DNA from: Maribacter hydrothermalis
Lineage (GTDB): Bacteria > Bacteroidota > Bacteroidia > Flavobacteriales > Flavobacteriaceae
DNA: 64,000 nucleotides
Direction of reading: 5' to 3'
Assembly: GCF_001913155.1 (NCBI RefSeq)
Contig: NZ_CP018760.1
Span: forward strand, 992,001 to 1,056,000
In this document: in pieces, positions 44,944 through 55,356 of the stretch
How positions within the stretch are numbered: position 1 is the first letter of the stretch
Layout of the letters: each line of letters starts with the position of its first letter
The notes under the pieces: generated by a model
What the model was told of the DNA's origin: nothing
The model's input: only the letters and a program-made list of their open reading frames with translations
The model's database searches: none
Program-made: the position numbers and the translations under genes

Positions 44944-44969
44944 TTCGCACAGCATTAACAACGGCCCCT

Positions 44970-45944
44970 TTGGAAAATTTTGAACAGAAAGTAACCCAAC
45001 TTCTTCAAAAAGAAGAGCCGTTTTTGTTTATTATTGATTTCAAAAAATCTAAAAAACTGGTTTATTCTTTTGAAGAAGCCGCTCGTGAAAACATTTATTT
45101 CAATATTAAAGGAGTTGGAAATGACGATTTACTAGTAAACAATGTAGCTGATAAAAAACCTATCCTCCTAAAACCAAAGCCTATATCTAAGGTAACTTAT
45201 GAAAAAGCTTTTTCTAAGGTTAAAAAAGAAATAAACAACGGAAATAGCTTTTTACTTAATCTTACATTCCCTACACCTTTAAAACCAGGGGTTGACTTAA
45301 AAGAAATATACCAAAAAGCATCTGCTCCCTATAAACTTTTATATAAAGATAACTTTGTTCTTTTTTCTCCAGAGTGCTATTTAAAAATTAAAGATGGTAA
45401 CATTTTTTCTTACCCTATGAAAGGCACTATCAGTAATGATATGCCAAATGCGGAAGAATTATTACTCACTAATAAAAAAGAACTTTACGAGCATAACACC
45501 ATTGTAGACCTTATAAGAAACGACCTTTCTATGATTGCCAAAAATGTTCGTGTCAATAAATTTAGGTTTGTCGAAAAAATTAATAAAGGAGAGCAAGAAC
45601 TGTTACAAACAAGCACCGAAATACAAGGTAAATTACCAAAAACATGGAAAGATAATTTTGCTAGTTTACTATTAAAAACGCTTCCCGCTGGCTCAATTAG
45701 CGGAGCACCAAAGAAAAAAACGATTGATATTATTGAGCAAGTTGAAATTATGCCAAGAGGGTTTTATACTGGGGTATTTGGCGTTTTTGATGGTCATGAA
45801 ATAGATAGCGCAGTCAATATTCGTTTTATTGAACACATAAACGGACAATACTATTACAAAAGTGGTGGCGGAATTACACATTTAAGCTCGCTAGACGAGG
45901 AATACCAAGAACTTCTAGAAAAAATATATGTACCCACTTTTTGA
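44970..45944 (+). CDS. pabB: Aminodeoxychorismate synthase component I
   Basis: A 324-residue chorismate-binding enzyme that aminates chorismate for 4-aminobenzoate and folate synthesis. Motifs are YPMKGTISND near residue 150, VDLIRNDLSMIA near residue 180 and LPAGSISGAPKKKTIDIIEQ near residue 232, the active-site signature. It is short relative to E. coli PabB (453), lacking most of the N-terminal domain, as in other short flavobacterial forms. The start is TTG at 44970 since no ATG lies between the preceding stop and the conserved part. The glutaminase subunit pabA is not in the window. It overlaps pabC by 17 bp. Confidence 0.9.
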   Translation: MENFEQKVTQLLQKEEPFLFIIDFKKSKKLVYSFEEAARENIYFNIKGVGNDDLLVNNVADKKPILLKPKPISKVTYEKAFSKVKKEINNGNSFLLNLTFPTPLKPGVDLKEIYQKASAPYKLLYKDNFVLFSPECYLKIKDGNIFSYPMKGTISNDMPNAEELLLTNKKELYEHNTIVDLIRNDLSMIAKNVRVNKFRFVEKINKGEQELLQTSTEIQGKLPKTWKDNFASLLLKTLPAGSISGAPKKKTIDIIEQVEIMPRGFYTGVFGVFDGHEIDSAVNIRFIEHINGQYYYKSGGGITHLSSLDEEYQELLEKIYVPTF

Positions 45945-46530
45945 GTCAGTTTGTATTGAGAATAGTCAAATTAAGAATGCCCAATACCACGAAGCTAGAT
46001 TTAGAACATCTTATGTGCAACTTTATAAATCCTATCCTAACTATTCTTTATTCGATGGTATTCATTTAACGAATTTGGACAACACCATAAAATACAAATT
46101 ACGTATTGGCTATAAGCAACATGGTACGCGATTTTCTATTTCTAAATATGAAAATAGCATACCTACATCACTTAAACTTGTTAGCGACGATACCATATCT
46201 TATGCCTTAAAACAAAACAATCGCAAAAAATTAAATAACCTCTACTTACAAAAAGGAGACTTTGACGATGTATTAATAGTTAAAAAGGGATGTATTACCG
46301 ATGCTTCATATTCTAACATACTTTTTACAGATGGAAACAAAATAGTAACACCATCTACCCCACTTTTAAATGGCACATGTAGAGCCAGACTTTTAGCTAA
46401 AAACCTAATTATGGAAGCTAACATAAGGGAGTCTGATTTGCAAAATTTTAAATGCTTTCAATTAATTAATGCACTAAATAATTTTGATGAAAACAGATGG
46501 CTTCCAATAAAAAATATTTCTGGTAATTAA
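45928..46530 (+). CDS. pabC: Aminotransferase class IV, probable aminodeoxychorismate lyase
   Basis: A 200-residue fold-type IV PLP enzyme that would release 4-aminobenzoate and pyruvate from aminodeoxychorismate. The PLP lysine is probably in ALKQNNRKKLNNLY near residue 95, and the phosphate-binding segment is TDASYSNILF near residue 126. The C-terminus is short compared with E. coli PabC (269). It overlaps pabB by 17 bp in another frame, supporting the pathway assignment; without this neighbour a branched-chain or D-amino-acid aminotransferase would be as likely. Confidence 0.86.
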   Translation: MYPLFESVCIENSQIKNAQYHEARFRTSYVQLYKSYPNYSLFDGIHLTNLDNTIKYKLRIGYKQHGTRFSISKYENSIPTSLKLVSDDTISYALKQNNRKKLNNLYLQKGDFDDVLIVKKGCITDASYSNILFTDGNKIVTPSTPLLNGTCRARLLAKNLIMEANIRESDLQNFKCFQLINALNNFDENRWLPIKNISGN

Positions 46531-46533
46531 ACT

Positions 46534-47535
46534 TTAAATAAAACCATTCTTTTTAGCATGCTCTATAGCTTCCGAAGTTTTGTTCACCATTAAAAAAGGA
46601 ATATCAGTAAAATTGGAAAAAAGATTTTCTATACGGGCCATTCGTTTTGAATGATTTACAGTTCTTAAATAAATAGCTTTTATACGTCCTGGAAACAAAG
46701 TAGATATTTCTTGATAAATATCCCCATCTTTTTCTCCACTATCCCCAATTAAAATAAAAGACAAATTAGGGTAAGCTTTTAAAAGGTTACTTATTTCACG
46801 CTGTTTTTGTGGCTTCTCATCATTCTTTCTGCGCATTCTAAAGCTAGCCATACTACGTAATAAAATAGGTCCTTTAGGAAAGTTATTTGTTTTTAAAAAA
46901 AGTTCTAAATACCGATATAAATTCCATGGGCTGTGGCTCACATAAAATATTGGATTTGCCTCTTCACCCGTTTTCCCGTTATGTAGTTTCATGTAAAAAT
47001 CCGAAGCGCCTTCAAGTTGCAAACGCTTAGTGGCTCGCTTAAACATAGTATTAATTATTACCTTCCATTTCAAAGAAGATACTACGCCTGTATGTAAAAT
47101 GGTATCATCTATATCGCTAATTACCCCAAATTTAGCATGGTCACTAGGAATAAGCATTTCACCCGGAAATCGATTTTGCAATATTATTTCCCTTTTTAAA
47201 TTCATGTCAGCAAATGAAAGCTCAAATTTCACCCAACCTTCATCATTAGCTAATTTCTGAAGTCCCTCAATTTGCTCATCAAACAAATAATAACCATCGT
47301 CATCAGTAGTACCCTCTACGGTTTCTCCGTTGGCAAAAGTAATTTTAAGTGCTGTATTTCTAACTTCATCCGTTTCAAACCGCTTCCATGTATTCCCCAT
47401 TAAATTGAAAATACCTTTTTGATCTAAATCAATATTTTCATCTTCAATAGCACGACCACGCACATAAAGCCGGGTTGCACTACCGTAAGACTGAAAGTTA
47501 ATAATCTGAAGCTTGTCTTTTTTGAAAATACCCAT
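46534..47535 (-). CDS. APP1-like phosphatidate phosphatase family protein
   Basis: A 333-residue HAD-like phosphatase of the App1 (DUF2183) family. The nucleophile motif is SDIDDTILHTGV near residue 140, the second motif FYVSHSPWNLY near residue 196 and the third FILIGDSGEKDGDIY near residue 262. Eukaryotic App1 dephosphorylates phosphatidate; bacterial substrates are not established. The N-terminal 130 residues form a beta-rich domain (LYVRGRAI...). I use the ATG at 47535; upstream in-frame TTG codons would add nine residues. It is convergent with pabC, with only 3 bp between stops. Confidence 0.9.
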   Translation of the reverse strand: MGIFKKDKLQIINFQSYGSATRLYVRGRAIEDENIDLDQKGIFNLMGNTWKRFETDEVRNTALKITFANGETVEGTTDDDGYYLFDEQIEGLQKLANDEGWVKFELSFADMNLKREIILQNRFPGEMLIPSDHAKFGVISDIDDTILHTGVVSSLKWKVIINTMFKRATKRLQLEGASDFYMKLHNGKTGEEANPIFYVSHSPWNLYRYLELFLKTNNFPKGPILLRSMASFRMRRKNDEKPQKQREISNLLKAYPNLSFILIGDSGEKDGDIYQEISTLFPGRIKAIYLRTVNHSKRMARIENLFSNFTDIPFLMVNKTSEAIEHAKKNGFI

Positions 47536-47770
47536 CGCGTTAAAATTACGGTCTTTCAACAACCTTTTAAATAATTTTTTACATAATTAATGAAATACTA
47601 CCCTAGTTAAGTCAAAACCAAAGAATTCAGTTTAATAAAAAATCGATTTCACTCATTGAAAACCACGACTGACTCATTCTCGGTTTTATATCCTTAATCT
47701 ATAAAATAACTTTATGAAAGCAAACGATTAATAACCCTACTTGTTTTACGCAAGTCTAAATTTTAAAATT

Positions 47771-48475
47771 ATGGAACCAAAAAAAAATCCGCAGAAAGAT
47801 TTAAACAGAAAGAGCAGTATGTACTTTGTATTTGGACTACTACTTGTTTTAGCCATGGTGTTTGTAGCCTTGGAATGGAAAACCTTTGATAAAATTCAAT
47901 ATGATGACTTAGGATTAAACAAGGTTGATGCCAGTATAGAGGAAGATGCCCCTATTTACCAATTACAGGTTACTCCTCCTCCTAAACCACTAGTTTTACC
48001 CATTGAAATAGAAATTATTGAAGATGATAATCCTATTGAAGAAACAGAAGTTATCGCCATTGAAGTAACACCAGATACCGAAGTTATTGACCCAACAGAT
48101 TTAAAAGTTATAGATGAACCTGAGGAAGTAGATGTAAATTGGGTTACAATTGAAGAAGTTCCTGTTTTTCCTGGTTGCGAAAATGAAACGGATAAACGCG
48201 CTTGCTTTAATGATATGATGCAAAAGCATATTCGAAAGAACTTTCGCTATCCAGAACTGGCTCAGGAAATGGGATTGCAAGGTAGAGTAAATACACAGTT
48301 TATAATTAATAAAGATGGTAGTATTGGTGCTATTCTAAAAAGAGGTCCGCATGAATTACTTGAAGCAGAAGCTGCACGGATACTTTCTAAACTACCAAAG
48401 ATGACTCCTGGAAAACAAAGAGGCTCAGCCGTTAAAGTACCTTTTAGTATTCCTATAACTTTTAAACTACAATAA
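47771..48475 (+). CDS. Energy transducer TonB-family protein
   Basis: A 234-residue inner-membrane protein. A single membrane helix (MYFVFGLLLVLAMVFVAL) follows a basic N-terminus, then a Pro/Glu-rich linker and a TonB C-terminal domain (YPELAQEMGLQGRVNTQFIINKDGSI) ending VPFSIPITFKLQ. A Cys pair (GCENETDKRAC) precedes the domain. It would carry proton-motive energy to TonB-dependent receptors. ExbB/ExbD are not adjacent. I use the ATG at 47771 (MEPKKNPQK); an upstream TTG would add ten residues. A strong terminator follows. Confidence 0.93.
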   Translation: MEPKKNPQKDLNRKSSMYFVFGLLLVLAMVFVALEWKTFDKIQYDDLGLNKVDASIEEDAPIYQLQVTPPPKPLVLPIEIEIIEDDNPIEETEVIAIEVTPDTEVIDPTDLKVIDEPEEVDVNWVTIEEVPVFPGCENETDKRACFNDMMQKHIRKNFRYPELAQEMGLQGRVNTQFIINKDGSIGAILKRGPHELLEAEAARILSKLPKMTPGKQRGSAVKVPFSIPITFKLQ

Positions 48476-48484
48476 CTAATTGCA

Positions 48485-48517
48485 CAAAAAAACCATCAGT
48501 TAGACTGATGGTTTTTA
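48485..48517. terminator. Bidirectional terminator
   Basis: AAAAACCATCAGT and ACTGATGGTTTTT pair perfectly around TAG, between the convergent tonB-like gene and hppA. Confidence 0.93.
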
Positions 48518-48535
48518 TTGTATAAGTAAGAAGTT

Positions 48536-50959
48536 CTATTTATTAATTTCCACTTTTTCAATGGTAACTTCGGTAGTAGTACCTTTTTTTTGAATACTGG
48601 CATTTTCAAATTCAGCCAATTTAGCATCCACTTCAGATTTAGTACCTGTATACGTTACTTTTTCAGTAATAGCTTCTCCGTTAACGGTTGTAGTATATGT
48701 AACATTTGCCTCTGCTAGATCTGCGTTTCCTACATTCAATTCTATAGTAACTTCTTTGGTGTCATTTAACATGGCTACACCTTCTTCTGCATGACCACCT
48801 AATATTGGTGCAATTACTAACCCAATTAAACATGTTAATTTAATAAGGATGTTCATTGAAGGCCCAGAAGTATCTTTAAAAGGGTCACCAACAGTATCCC
48901 CTGTTACAGCTGCTTTGTGTGCTTCAGAACCTTTATATGTCATTTCTCCATTAATCTCTACACCTGCCTCAAAAGACTTCTTAGCGTTATCCCAAGCACC
49001 ACCAGCGTTATTCTGGAAAATAGCCCATAACACACCTGAAACAGTAACACCAGCCATATAACCTCCTAACATCTCTGCGATTGCCAATTTATTCATTCCA
49101 AACAACATTGGAACAAAAGCAATTACTAATGGAAAACCTATAGTTAACAAGCCGGGTAACATCATTTCTTTAAGTGATGCCTGTGTAGAGATAGCCACAC
49201 ATTTATCGTATTCTGGCTTTCCTGTACCTTCCATAATACCAGGAATTTCTCTAAACTGACGTCTAACTTCCTGTACCATTTCCATTGCTGCTTTACCTAC
49301 AGCATTCATTGCTAAAGCTGAAAATACAACTGGCACCATGCCACCAACAAACAACATTGCTAGGACTGGAGCTTTAAATATGTTAATACCGTCTATTCCT
49401 GTAAACGTTACATAGGCTGCAAATAATGCTAAAGAAGTTAATGCTGCAGAAGCAATAGCAAAACCTTTACCAGTAGCTGCAGTTGTATTACCTACTGAAT
49501 CTAATATATCTGTTCTTTCTCTTACTATAGGTTCTTGCTCACTCATTTCTGCAATACCACCTGCATTATCAGATATTGGACCGAACGCATCAATTGCTAA
49601 TTGCATAGCTGTAGTAGCCATCATAGCAGATGCTGCTAAAGCAACACCATAAAAACCAGCGAACGCATAAGATGCCCAAATAGCCCCTGCAAACAATAAT
49701 ACAGATGGAAAGGTAGAAATCATACCTGTCGCCAATCCTGCAATTATGTTTGTACCAGCACCTGTACTTGATTGTTGTACAATTTTTAAAATCGGGGACT
49801 TTCCTAAACCTGTGTAATATTCTGTTACCGAAGAAATAACAGCACCTACAACTAAACCAACCAAAGTGGCATAGAATACACGCATTGAAGAAATTTCCAA
49901 TAAACCTTCACCAAAGAATTCCATTTTCATTGTTTCCGGCAACATCCATGTTACTAATCCGAAACAAGAAATAGCGACTAAAATTATAGATGTCCAGTTA
50001 CCAATATTTAAAGCTCCCATAACTTGAGCTTCTTTTGCATCGTTACTTTTAATTTTTACCAGCATGGTACCGATTATAGATATGATAATACCTGCACCTG
50101 CAATTGCCATTGGCAATAAAATAGGACCAATACCTCCAAAGGCATCAGAAATATTACCACCCATATCTTTAATTACGTAATTCCCTAATACCATTGCAGC
50201 CAAAACGGTTGCAACGTACGACCCAAACAAATCGGCTCCCATACCTGCAACATCACCAACGTTATCACCTACGTTATCAGCTATCGTTGCTGGGTTACGA
50301 GGATCATCCTCAGGAATCCCTGCTTCTACTTTACCTACCAAATCGGCCCCTACATCGGCAGCTTTAGTATATATACCACCGCCCACTCGTGCAAAAAGTG
50401 CAATTGATTCCGCACCCAAAGAAAAACCAGCCAGCGTTTCCAAAACAATTGTCATGTCCATTGTTGATGTCCAAACACCACCCATGAAAAATTGAAAAAA
50501 CGCAATAAAAAATATAGTTAAGCCTAAAACTGCCAAACCTGCAACACCAAGACCCATTACCGTGCCACCACCGAAAGAGATTTTCAATGCATTTGGCAAA
50601 CTTGTTCTTGCCGCCTGCGTAGTACGTACGTTGGTTTTAGTCGCGATTTTCATACCAATGTTTCCTGCAAAAGCAGAAAAAATAGCTCCGAATATAAAGG
50701 ACACTACAATTAACCAATGTGTTGTTGGAACTACAAAAGATACTATTGCAAGCAATACACTTACAATTACTACAAATACAGCCAGAAGTCTATACTCTGC
50801 ACTTAAAAAGGCAAGAGCGCCCTCATAAATGTAATCTGATATTTCTTTCATTTTCCCATCTCCGGCATGTTGTTTCATTACCCAAGATCTCTTAATACCC
50901 ATATAAATTAGGCCTAAAACAGCCATTACTATTGGCATGTAAATCATTAGTGACTCCAT
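48536..50959 (-). CDS. hppA: Membrane-bound ion-translocating pyrophosphatase
   Basis: An 807-residue membrane pyrophosphatase with about 16 hydrophobic segments. The PPi site is [21 protein letters not shown] near residue 230, and a second acidic site is [16 protein letters not shown] near residue 465. The loop [12 protein letters not shown] carries Ala where K-independent pumps have Lys, placing it in the K-dependent class, most members of which pump Na (some Na and H). Residues 735-807 form an unusual soluble Thr/Val/Glu-rich C-terminal extension ([15 protein letters not shown]...). The soluble pyrophosphatase gene lies directly upstream, 114 bp away. Confidence 0.95.
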   Translation of the reverse strand: MESLMIYMPIVMAVLGLIYMGIKRSWVMKQHAGDGKMKEISDYIYEGALAFLSAEYRLLAVFVVIVSVLLAIVSFVVPTTHWLIVVSFIFGAIFSAFAGNIGMKIATKTNVRTTQAARTSLPNALKISFGGGTVMGLGVAGLAVLGLTIFFIAFFQFFMGGVWTSTMDMTIVLETLAGFSLGAESIALFARVGGGIYTKAADVGADLVGKVEAGIPEDDPRNPATIADNVGDNVGDVAGMGADLFGSYVATVLAAMVLGNYVIKDMGGNISDAFGGIGPILLPMAIAGAGIIISIIGTMLVKIKSNDAKEAQVMGALNIGNWTSIILVAISCFGLVTWMLPETMKMEFFGEGLLEISSMRVFYATLVGLVVGAVISSVTEYYTGLGKSPILKIVQQSSTGAGTNIIAGLATGMISTFPSVLLFAGAIWASYAFAGFYGVALAASAMMATTAMQLAIDAFGPISDNAGGIAEMSEQEPIVRERTDILDSVGNTTAATGKGFAIASAALTSLALFAAYVTFTGIDGINIFKAPVLAMLFVGGMVPVVFSALAMNAVGKAAMEMVQEVRRQFREIPGIMEGTGKPEYDKCVAISTQASLKEMMLPGLLTIGFPLVIAFVPMLFGMNKLAIAEMLGGYMAGVTVSGVLWAIFQNNAGGAWDNAKKSFEAGVEINGEMTYKGSEAHKAAVTGDTVGDPFKDTSGPSMNILIKLTCLIGLVIAPILGGHAEEGVAMLNDTKEVTIELNVGNADLAEANVTYTTTVNGEAITEKVTYTGTKSEVDAKLAEFENASIQKKGTTTEVTIEKVEINK

Positions 50960-51019
50960 TTAATCTTTGTTTGTTTAGTTATAAAATTAGCGCGGCTAAA
51001 GTAGTAAATTAGAATAGAA

Positions 51020-51053
51020 TAAAAAAAAACCACTTTTTATATAAAAAGTGGTT
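51020..51053 (-). terminator. Terminator after ppa
   Basis: AACCACTTTTTAT/ATAAAAAGTGGTT forms a 13-bp stem; on the minus strand nine T follow. It lies 21 bp after the ppa stop and ahead of hppA. Confidence 0.85.
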
Positions 51054-51073
51054 CTGTAATTGAAGAAAACTAA

Positions 51074-51601
51074 TTATATCACAAAAGTACGTTTTGCTTT
51101 ATGTTCACTTTCATTATATCTTTTTACACACTCGTGGTATATTTCTACCGCCTTTTTAGAATCGCTCCATCCTCCTGTATCTACTTTTTTCTTTTCTAAA
51201 TCCTTATACACTTGAAAGAAGTGCTCTATTTCTTTTAATCTATGCGGATTTAAATCACTTATATCGTTATTGTTACTCCAAATAGGGTCTGAAATTGGAA
51301 CACAAATAATTTTTTCATCTGGCCCTTTTTCATCGGTCATATGAAAAACCCCTATGGGTTTTACTTCCATTACCGTCATTGGATATGTTGGTTCCGTTCC
51401 CATTACCAAAACGTCAAGTGGATCCTTATCTAATGCCAAAGTTTCTGGAATAAAACCATAATCGCCAGGATACATCATAGAAGAAAATAACATACGATCA
51501 AAACGAATTTTATGCAACGCAAAATCATATTCGTATTTGTTTCTACTCCCTTTAGGTATTTCTATTAACACATCAAAGGTTAATCCTTTATCTGCTCCCA
51601 T
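51074..51601 (-). CDS. ppa: Soluble inorganic pyrophosphatase (family I)
   Basis: A 175-residue family I pyrophosphatase. It shows IEIPKGSRNKYEYD near residue 13, YGFIPETL near residue 45 and the metal-binding DKDPLDVLV (Asp-x-Asp-Pro-x-x-Asp) near residue 58, and it ends in the usual C-terminal helix with YHECVKRYNE. It hydrolyses PPi in the cytoplasm. It is separated from hppA by a terminator, so the two pyrophosphatases are probably expressed from separate promoters. Confidence 0.96.
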   Translation of the reverse strand: MGADKGLTFDVLIEIPKGSRNKYEYDFALHKIRFDRMLFSSMMYPGDYGFIPETLALDKDPLDVLVMGTEPTYPMTVMEVKPIGVFHMTDEKGPDEKIICVPISDPIWSNNNDISDLNPHRLKEIEHFFQVYKDLEKKKVDTGGWSDSKKAVEIYHECVKRYNESEHKAKRTFVI

Positions 51602-51673
51602 ATTTTAAGTTGTTTAATTTATAGTTTGATTTAAAACGTTAGTTCTTATTTATAATTGTAAAAATTAATTGAT

Positions 51674-54175
51674 TTAAAAGACAAATCCAAACGTTCCAGT
51701 TACTCCAAATGGCCTTGCATCAGGATTATCTAAATAATTTCCTCTAAAATTAAAATCCAATCTAAATATTTTAAAAATGTTCCCTATTCCAAAAGAATAT
51801 TCATAATATATATTCTCTGATGGTGCTCTTAATGGTGTGTTTACCGTAGCAGGAGCACTTAAGGCTTTATTAGCGTCTGACAAATCTCCCCAAACACCTC
51901 GTATAGCCACTATCTCCCTTAAATTATATTTTCTTAAAAATGGAATTCTTGAAAAAAGCCTTCCATTAAAATTATGCTGTAAATGAACCGATGCATAAGT
52001 GTCGGTTACAAATTCATAGAAATCCAAATTTGGAAAAGTTCCATAATTAGAGAAAAAAGTTTGATTACCAGGTACCACACTTAAAAGACCTAAAGGAACT
52101 TCTCCAAATGTTTTGCCAAGTTCAACCGTACTTAACAACCTCCCAAAACCTCCTAACTGCCAAGGTTGACTGTACGAAAACTGTAATTTACTATAGTCAA
52201 AATCACTATCAAGAATTCCTTTGGTACCCTTGGTAAAATTCAATAACAAAGTACTGTAAGTATCATTAACATCTCTTCGTTCTACTCCGTAACCTATTGT
52301 TTTCTTACCTGGAGTATAAAGAATTAAAGCATTAAAATCGAATTGACGTATTTCTGAAGAAACCCCTGTTGGTGATTCGGGATCTACATAATCTAAACTA
52401 AAATCACTAGGTAAGGCTGAACTTAATGTCCTAAATGTTCCACCTACAGAAACTTTAAAATTATTTAGTGGTTCTATTTCAAAATTTAGCGCACTTAGAT
52501 TAATATTTGTTAATCTATTATTGGCACCTACCGTTAATAACGAAGATGAAGCGATACTGCGACCTAAAACGTCATTTGTAGCCGTAAGGCTAACACCTAG
52601 TTGCTCTATATCTCTTCTATTACCACCAGATACAATTAACCTACTATTTCTATCTAACAAAACTTTACCAGCAAGACCATGTTTAAATTTTTGGTCCTTA
52701 AATCCGTAGGCCGTGTACCCTTCAATTCGCCAAGGGTCGTTTTGTCCAAAATAAGTTCTTGCACCAATTCGTACACGAGGTCCCTCCGCACTATTGTATC
52801 CGAAGAAATCATAAACCGAACCTAAATCTAAGTTCCATTTATCCACCTCTACATATCCAGACCCAAGTATACTTACTAAATTGTAGTATGATTTAAATTT
52901 AGGTACTGTTTTTAATGTATCTAATAATTTATAAATTCCTTTCTCGTCTTTATTTAAAGTTTCCAATCTATTCTGCTCCCAGAAGTCATCATCTTTAATA
53001 ATTTGAGAAACATCTAGTGGATTTCGGTCTTTTTTATAAACTTCGCGCGGCTTTACCTTATCAAATTCATAATTATCATAAACTGTGGTTCTTTTGCCAT
53101 ACATGCCTCGTGATTCTTCTTTCTTATTAAAACTAAAATCGCTTAGCATATAGTCGCGTTTCAGTAAAAATACCGAATCGTTCACTACCTCAAAATCTTG
53201 TTCTATATAGATTTCTTTAACCCAGTTAATATTTGCACTTTTTGTAACCTGTAAATTTATATTCTTTAGAGCCCATGTTGAATCATTTACCCAAAAATCA
53301 CCTTTAAAAGTCAACTCATTTTTACGACGTGGATAGTACACTATATTATAACACCACTTATTATCAATAAAAGCACTGTCACGAAGTGCATAATTATATA
53401 CATCAACACCAGTTTTAGACAATGGACTCGTAAAACTTTTATCAAAAAATTTTAAATAATTATTGTAAACATCATACTCTTGGTACAAATCTTTAACAAA
53501 AGCTATAATTGCCTGATTGTTTTCGAATCCTGAGTTTTTATTACCAAGTATATCCTCTTTTTCTTCGTTCAGTTTATTATCACCATAAACTTTTGAAAAA
53601 GTTTCATTTAAAAAGATTGGCAGATATGTTTTTCCTGTGATTCTTGAAGTATCTAAATCTTGAAAAACAAACTCAAGTCCTTTAAAAATTTTACTCTTTA
53701 TTAAGGAGCTATCAATTGTATTTAAATCGAATTCTACTTTTTCATACTTATCAAAAGCATATTGATTAAATTGACGAACGCCATTCTGCCTTTTCTTAGC
53801 CCAAATTTTTCGAAGAATATCAACTGCCGGATTATTCTTTTTAGACTGCTTACCAGATATTAACACCACTTCATTTAGTTGCTCAGCGGCCTCTATAAGC
53901 GTTATTTTCAAATCAAAATTTACATTTGAAGTGAGTTCTAGCTCATATTCTGTATACCCAATAAAGGACACCACTAAAGTTGAGTACTTATTCTCCGACT
54001 CTATATAAAATCGTCCATCATCATTTGTAATGGTTCCTTCAGTAGAATTCTTAAAAAAAACATTGGCAAACGACACGGGCTCACCTAGCTCATCTAATAC
54101 AATACCCCCAACTTTGGTTTGGGCGCTTGTTACAAAAAAACAAAAACTAACTAAAACAAAAAATATACCTTTCAT
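51674..54175 (-). CDS. DUF5686 and carboxypeptidase-regulatory-like domain protein
   Basis: An 833-residue outer-membrane protein with signal peptide (CFFVTSAQ). Residues about 22-105 form the CarboxypepD_reg-like beta-sandwich (VGGIVLDELGEPVSFANVFFKNSTEGTITND). The rest matches DUF5686: a periplasmic stretch rich in charged residues and then a C-terminal barrel ending FGVTGTFGFVF. Role is unknown; such proteins are universal in Flavobacteriaceae. I place the start at the ATG at 54175; a TTG one codon earlier is less likely. It stands alone between pdhB and ppa. Confidence 0.9.
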   Translation of the reverse strand: MKGIFFVLVSFCFFVTSAQTKVGGIVLDELGEPVSFANVFFKNSTEGTITNDDGRFYIESENKYSTLVVSFIGYTEYELELTSNVNFDLKITLIEAAEQLNEVVLISGKQSKKNNPAVDILRKIWAKKRQNGVRQFNQYAFDKYEKVEFDLNTIDSSLIKSKIFKGLEFVFQDLDTSRITGKTYLPIFLNETFSKVYGDNKLNEEKEDILGNKNSGFENNQAIIAFVKDLYQEYDVYNNYLKFFDKSFTSPLSKTGVDVYNYALRDSAFIDNKWCYNIVYYPRRKNELTFKGDFWVNDSTWALKNINLQVTKSANINWVKEIYIEQDFEVVNDSVFLLKRDYMLSDFSFNKKEESRGMYGKRTTVYDNYEFDKVKPREVYKKDRNPLDVSQIIKDDDFWEQNRLETLNKDEKGIYKLLDTLKTVPKFKSYYNLVSILGSGYVEVDKWNLDLGSVYDFFGYNSAEGPRVRIGARTYFGQNDPWRIEGYTAYGFKDQKFKHGLAGKVLLDRNSRLIVSGGNRRDIEQLGVSLTATNDVLGRSIASSSLLTVGANNRLTNINLSALNFEIEPLNNFKVSVGGTFRTLSSALPSDFSLDYVDPESPTGVSSEIRQFDFNALILYTPGKKTIGYGVERRDVNDTYSTLLLNFTKGTKGILDSDFDYSKLQFSYSQPWQLGGFGRLLSTVELGKTFGEVPLGLLSVVPGNQTFFSNYGTFPNLDFYEFVTDTYASVHLQHNFNGRLFSRIPFLRKYNLREIVAIRGVWGDLSDANKALSAPATVNTPLRAPSENIYYEYSFGIGNIFKIFRLDFNFRGNYLDNPDARPFGVTGTFGFVF

Positions 54176-54223
54176 CAAAAATCTTGATTGTCTTGCATTT
54201 TTTAAATCTACTTTCCTATCAAT

Positions 54224-54257
54224 AAAAAAAGCTTCTCCAAACTTGGTCGGAGAAGCT
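54224..54257 (-). terminator. Terminator of pdhB
   Basis: AGCTTCTCC/GGAGAAGCT (9 bp, 10-nt loop) followed on the minus strand by seven T, 24 bp after the pdhB stop. Confidence 0.9.
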
Positions 54258-54281
54258 AAGATACTTTTACAAAGTTATACT

Positions 54282-55259
54282 TTATTTATATAAAACTTTT
54301 TTAACAGCTGTAACTACATCTTTATAATTTGGCAACCACTCTTCCAACAGCACTGGAGAGTAAGGTGCTGGAGTATCTGCCGTATTGATTTTTACTATAG
54401 GAGCATCTAAATAATCGAATGCATGTGCTTGAACATGGTATGTAATTTCGGTTGCTACATTACCAAATGGCCATGCTTCTTCTAAAATCACTAAACGATT
54501 TGTCTTTTTAACCGATTTTAAAACCGCTTCATAATCTAAAGGCTTAACGGTACGTAAATCAATGATTTCACAGCTAATACCATCTTTCTCTAATTCATCT
54601 GCCGCTTTATCCGCTTCTTTAATAATTTTACCAAAAGATACGATAGTTACATCCTTACCCTCGCGACGTATATCCGCAACACCTATTGGAATAGTATATT
54701 CTCCTTCTGGCACTTCACCTTTATCACCATACATTTGCTCAGATTCCATAAAAATAACAGGATCATTATCGCGAATCGCTGCTTTTAACAACCCTTTGGC
54801 ATCTGCAGGGTTAGACGGCACAATTACTTTTAAGCCAGGACAATTTGCATACCAGCTTTCAAAAGCTTGTGAATGCGTTGCTGCTAATTGACCTGCCGAA
54901 GCCGTTGGACCTCTAAATACTATAGGACAAGGAAACTGCCCACCAGACATTTGCCTAATCTTAGCTGCATTGTTAATGATTTGATCTATACCTACCAATG
55001 CGAAATTGAAAGTCATAAATTCTATAATTGGCCTATTGCCAGTCATCGTAGAACCAACACCTATGCCGGCAAAACCAAGTTCCGAAATTGGGGTATCAAT
55101 TACTCTTTTTGGACCGAATTCATCAAGCATACCTTTTGAAGCCTTATATGCTCCATTGTACTCTGCTACCTCTTCACCCATCAAATAGATAGACTCGTCC
55201 CTTCTCATTTCTTCGGACATGGCCTCGGCTATCGCTTCTCTAAATTGTAGTGTTTTCAT
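54282..55259 (-). CDS. pdhB: Pyruvate dehydrogenase E1 component, beta subunit
   Basis: A 325-residue transketolase-like subunit of the pyruvate dehydrogenase complex, forming the thiamine diphosphate site with an alpha subunit. It begins MKTLQFREAIAEAMSEEMRRDESIYLMGEEVAEYNGAYK, with the E-E-V cofactor-activating Glu, and carries RPIIEFMTFNFALVGIDQIINNAAK near residue 75 and VIFMESEQMYG near residue 168. pdhA and pdhC are not adjacent, as in many flavobacteria. Its promoter region is shared with the divergent etfBA operon and contains a 28-bp palindrome. Confidence 0.94.
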   Translation of the reverse strand: MKTLQFREAIAEAMSEEMRRDESIYLMGEEVAEYNGAYKASKGMLDEFGPKRVIDTPISELGFAGIGVGSTMTGNRPIIEFMTFNFALVGIDQIINNAAKIRQMSGGQFPCPIVFRGPTASAGQLAATHSQAFESWYANCPGLKVIVPSNPADAKGLLKAAIRDNDPVIFMESEQMYGDKGEVPEGEYTIPIGVADIRREGKDVTIVSFGKIIKEADKAADELEKDGISCEIIDLRTVKPLDYEAVLKSVKKTNRLVILEEAWPFGNVATEITYHVQAHAFDYLDAPIVKINTADTPAPYSPVLLEEWLPNYKDVVTAVKKVLYK

Positions 55260-55356
55260 CTATTGAAAATATTAATCTTGGTTATATGCTAGAAAGCAAG
55301 CAAAAATAGGAAATATAATATCAAATAACAGAACGCATTATTTAAAAAAAGTTATA

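Noticed and set aside
46530..46534. A missing terminator between the convergent pabC and App1-like genes as a sign of assembly error
   Set aside because: Both frames are intact and end normally; close convergent stops are common in compact genomes.
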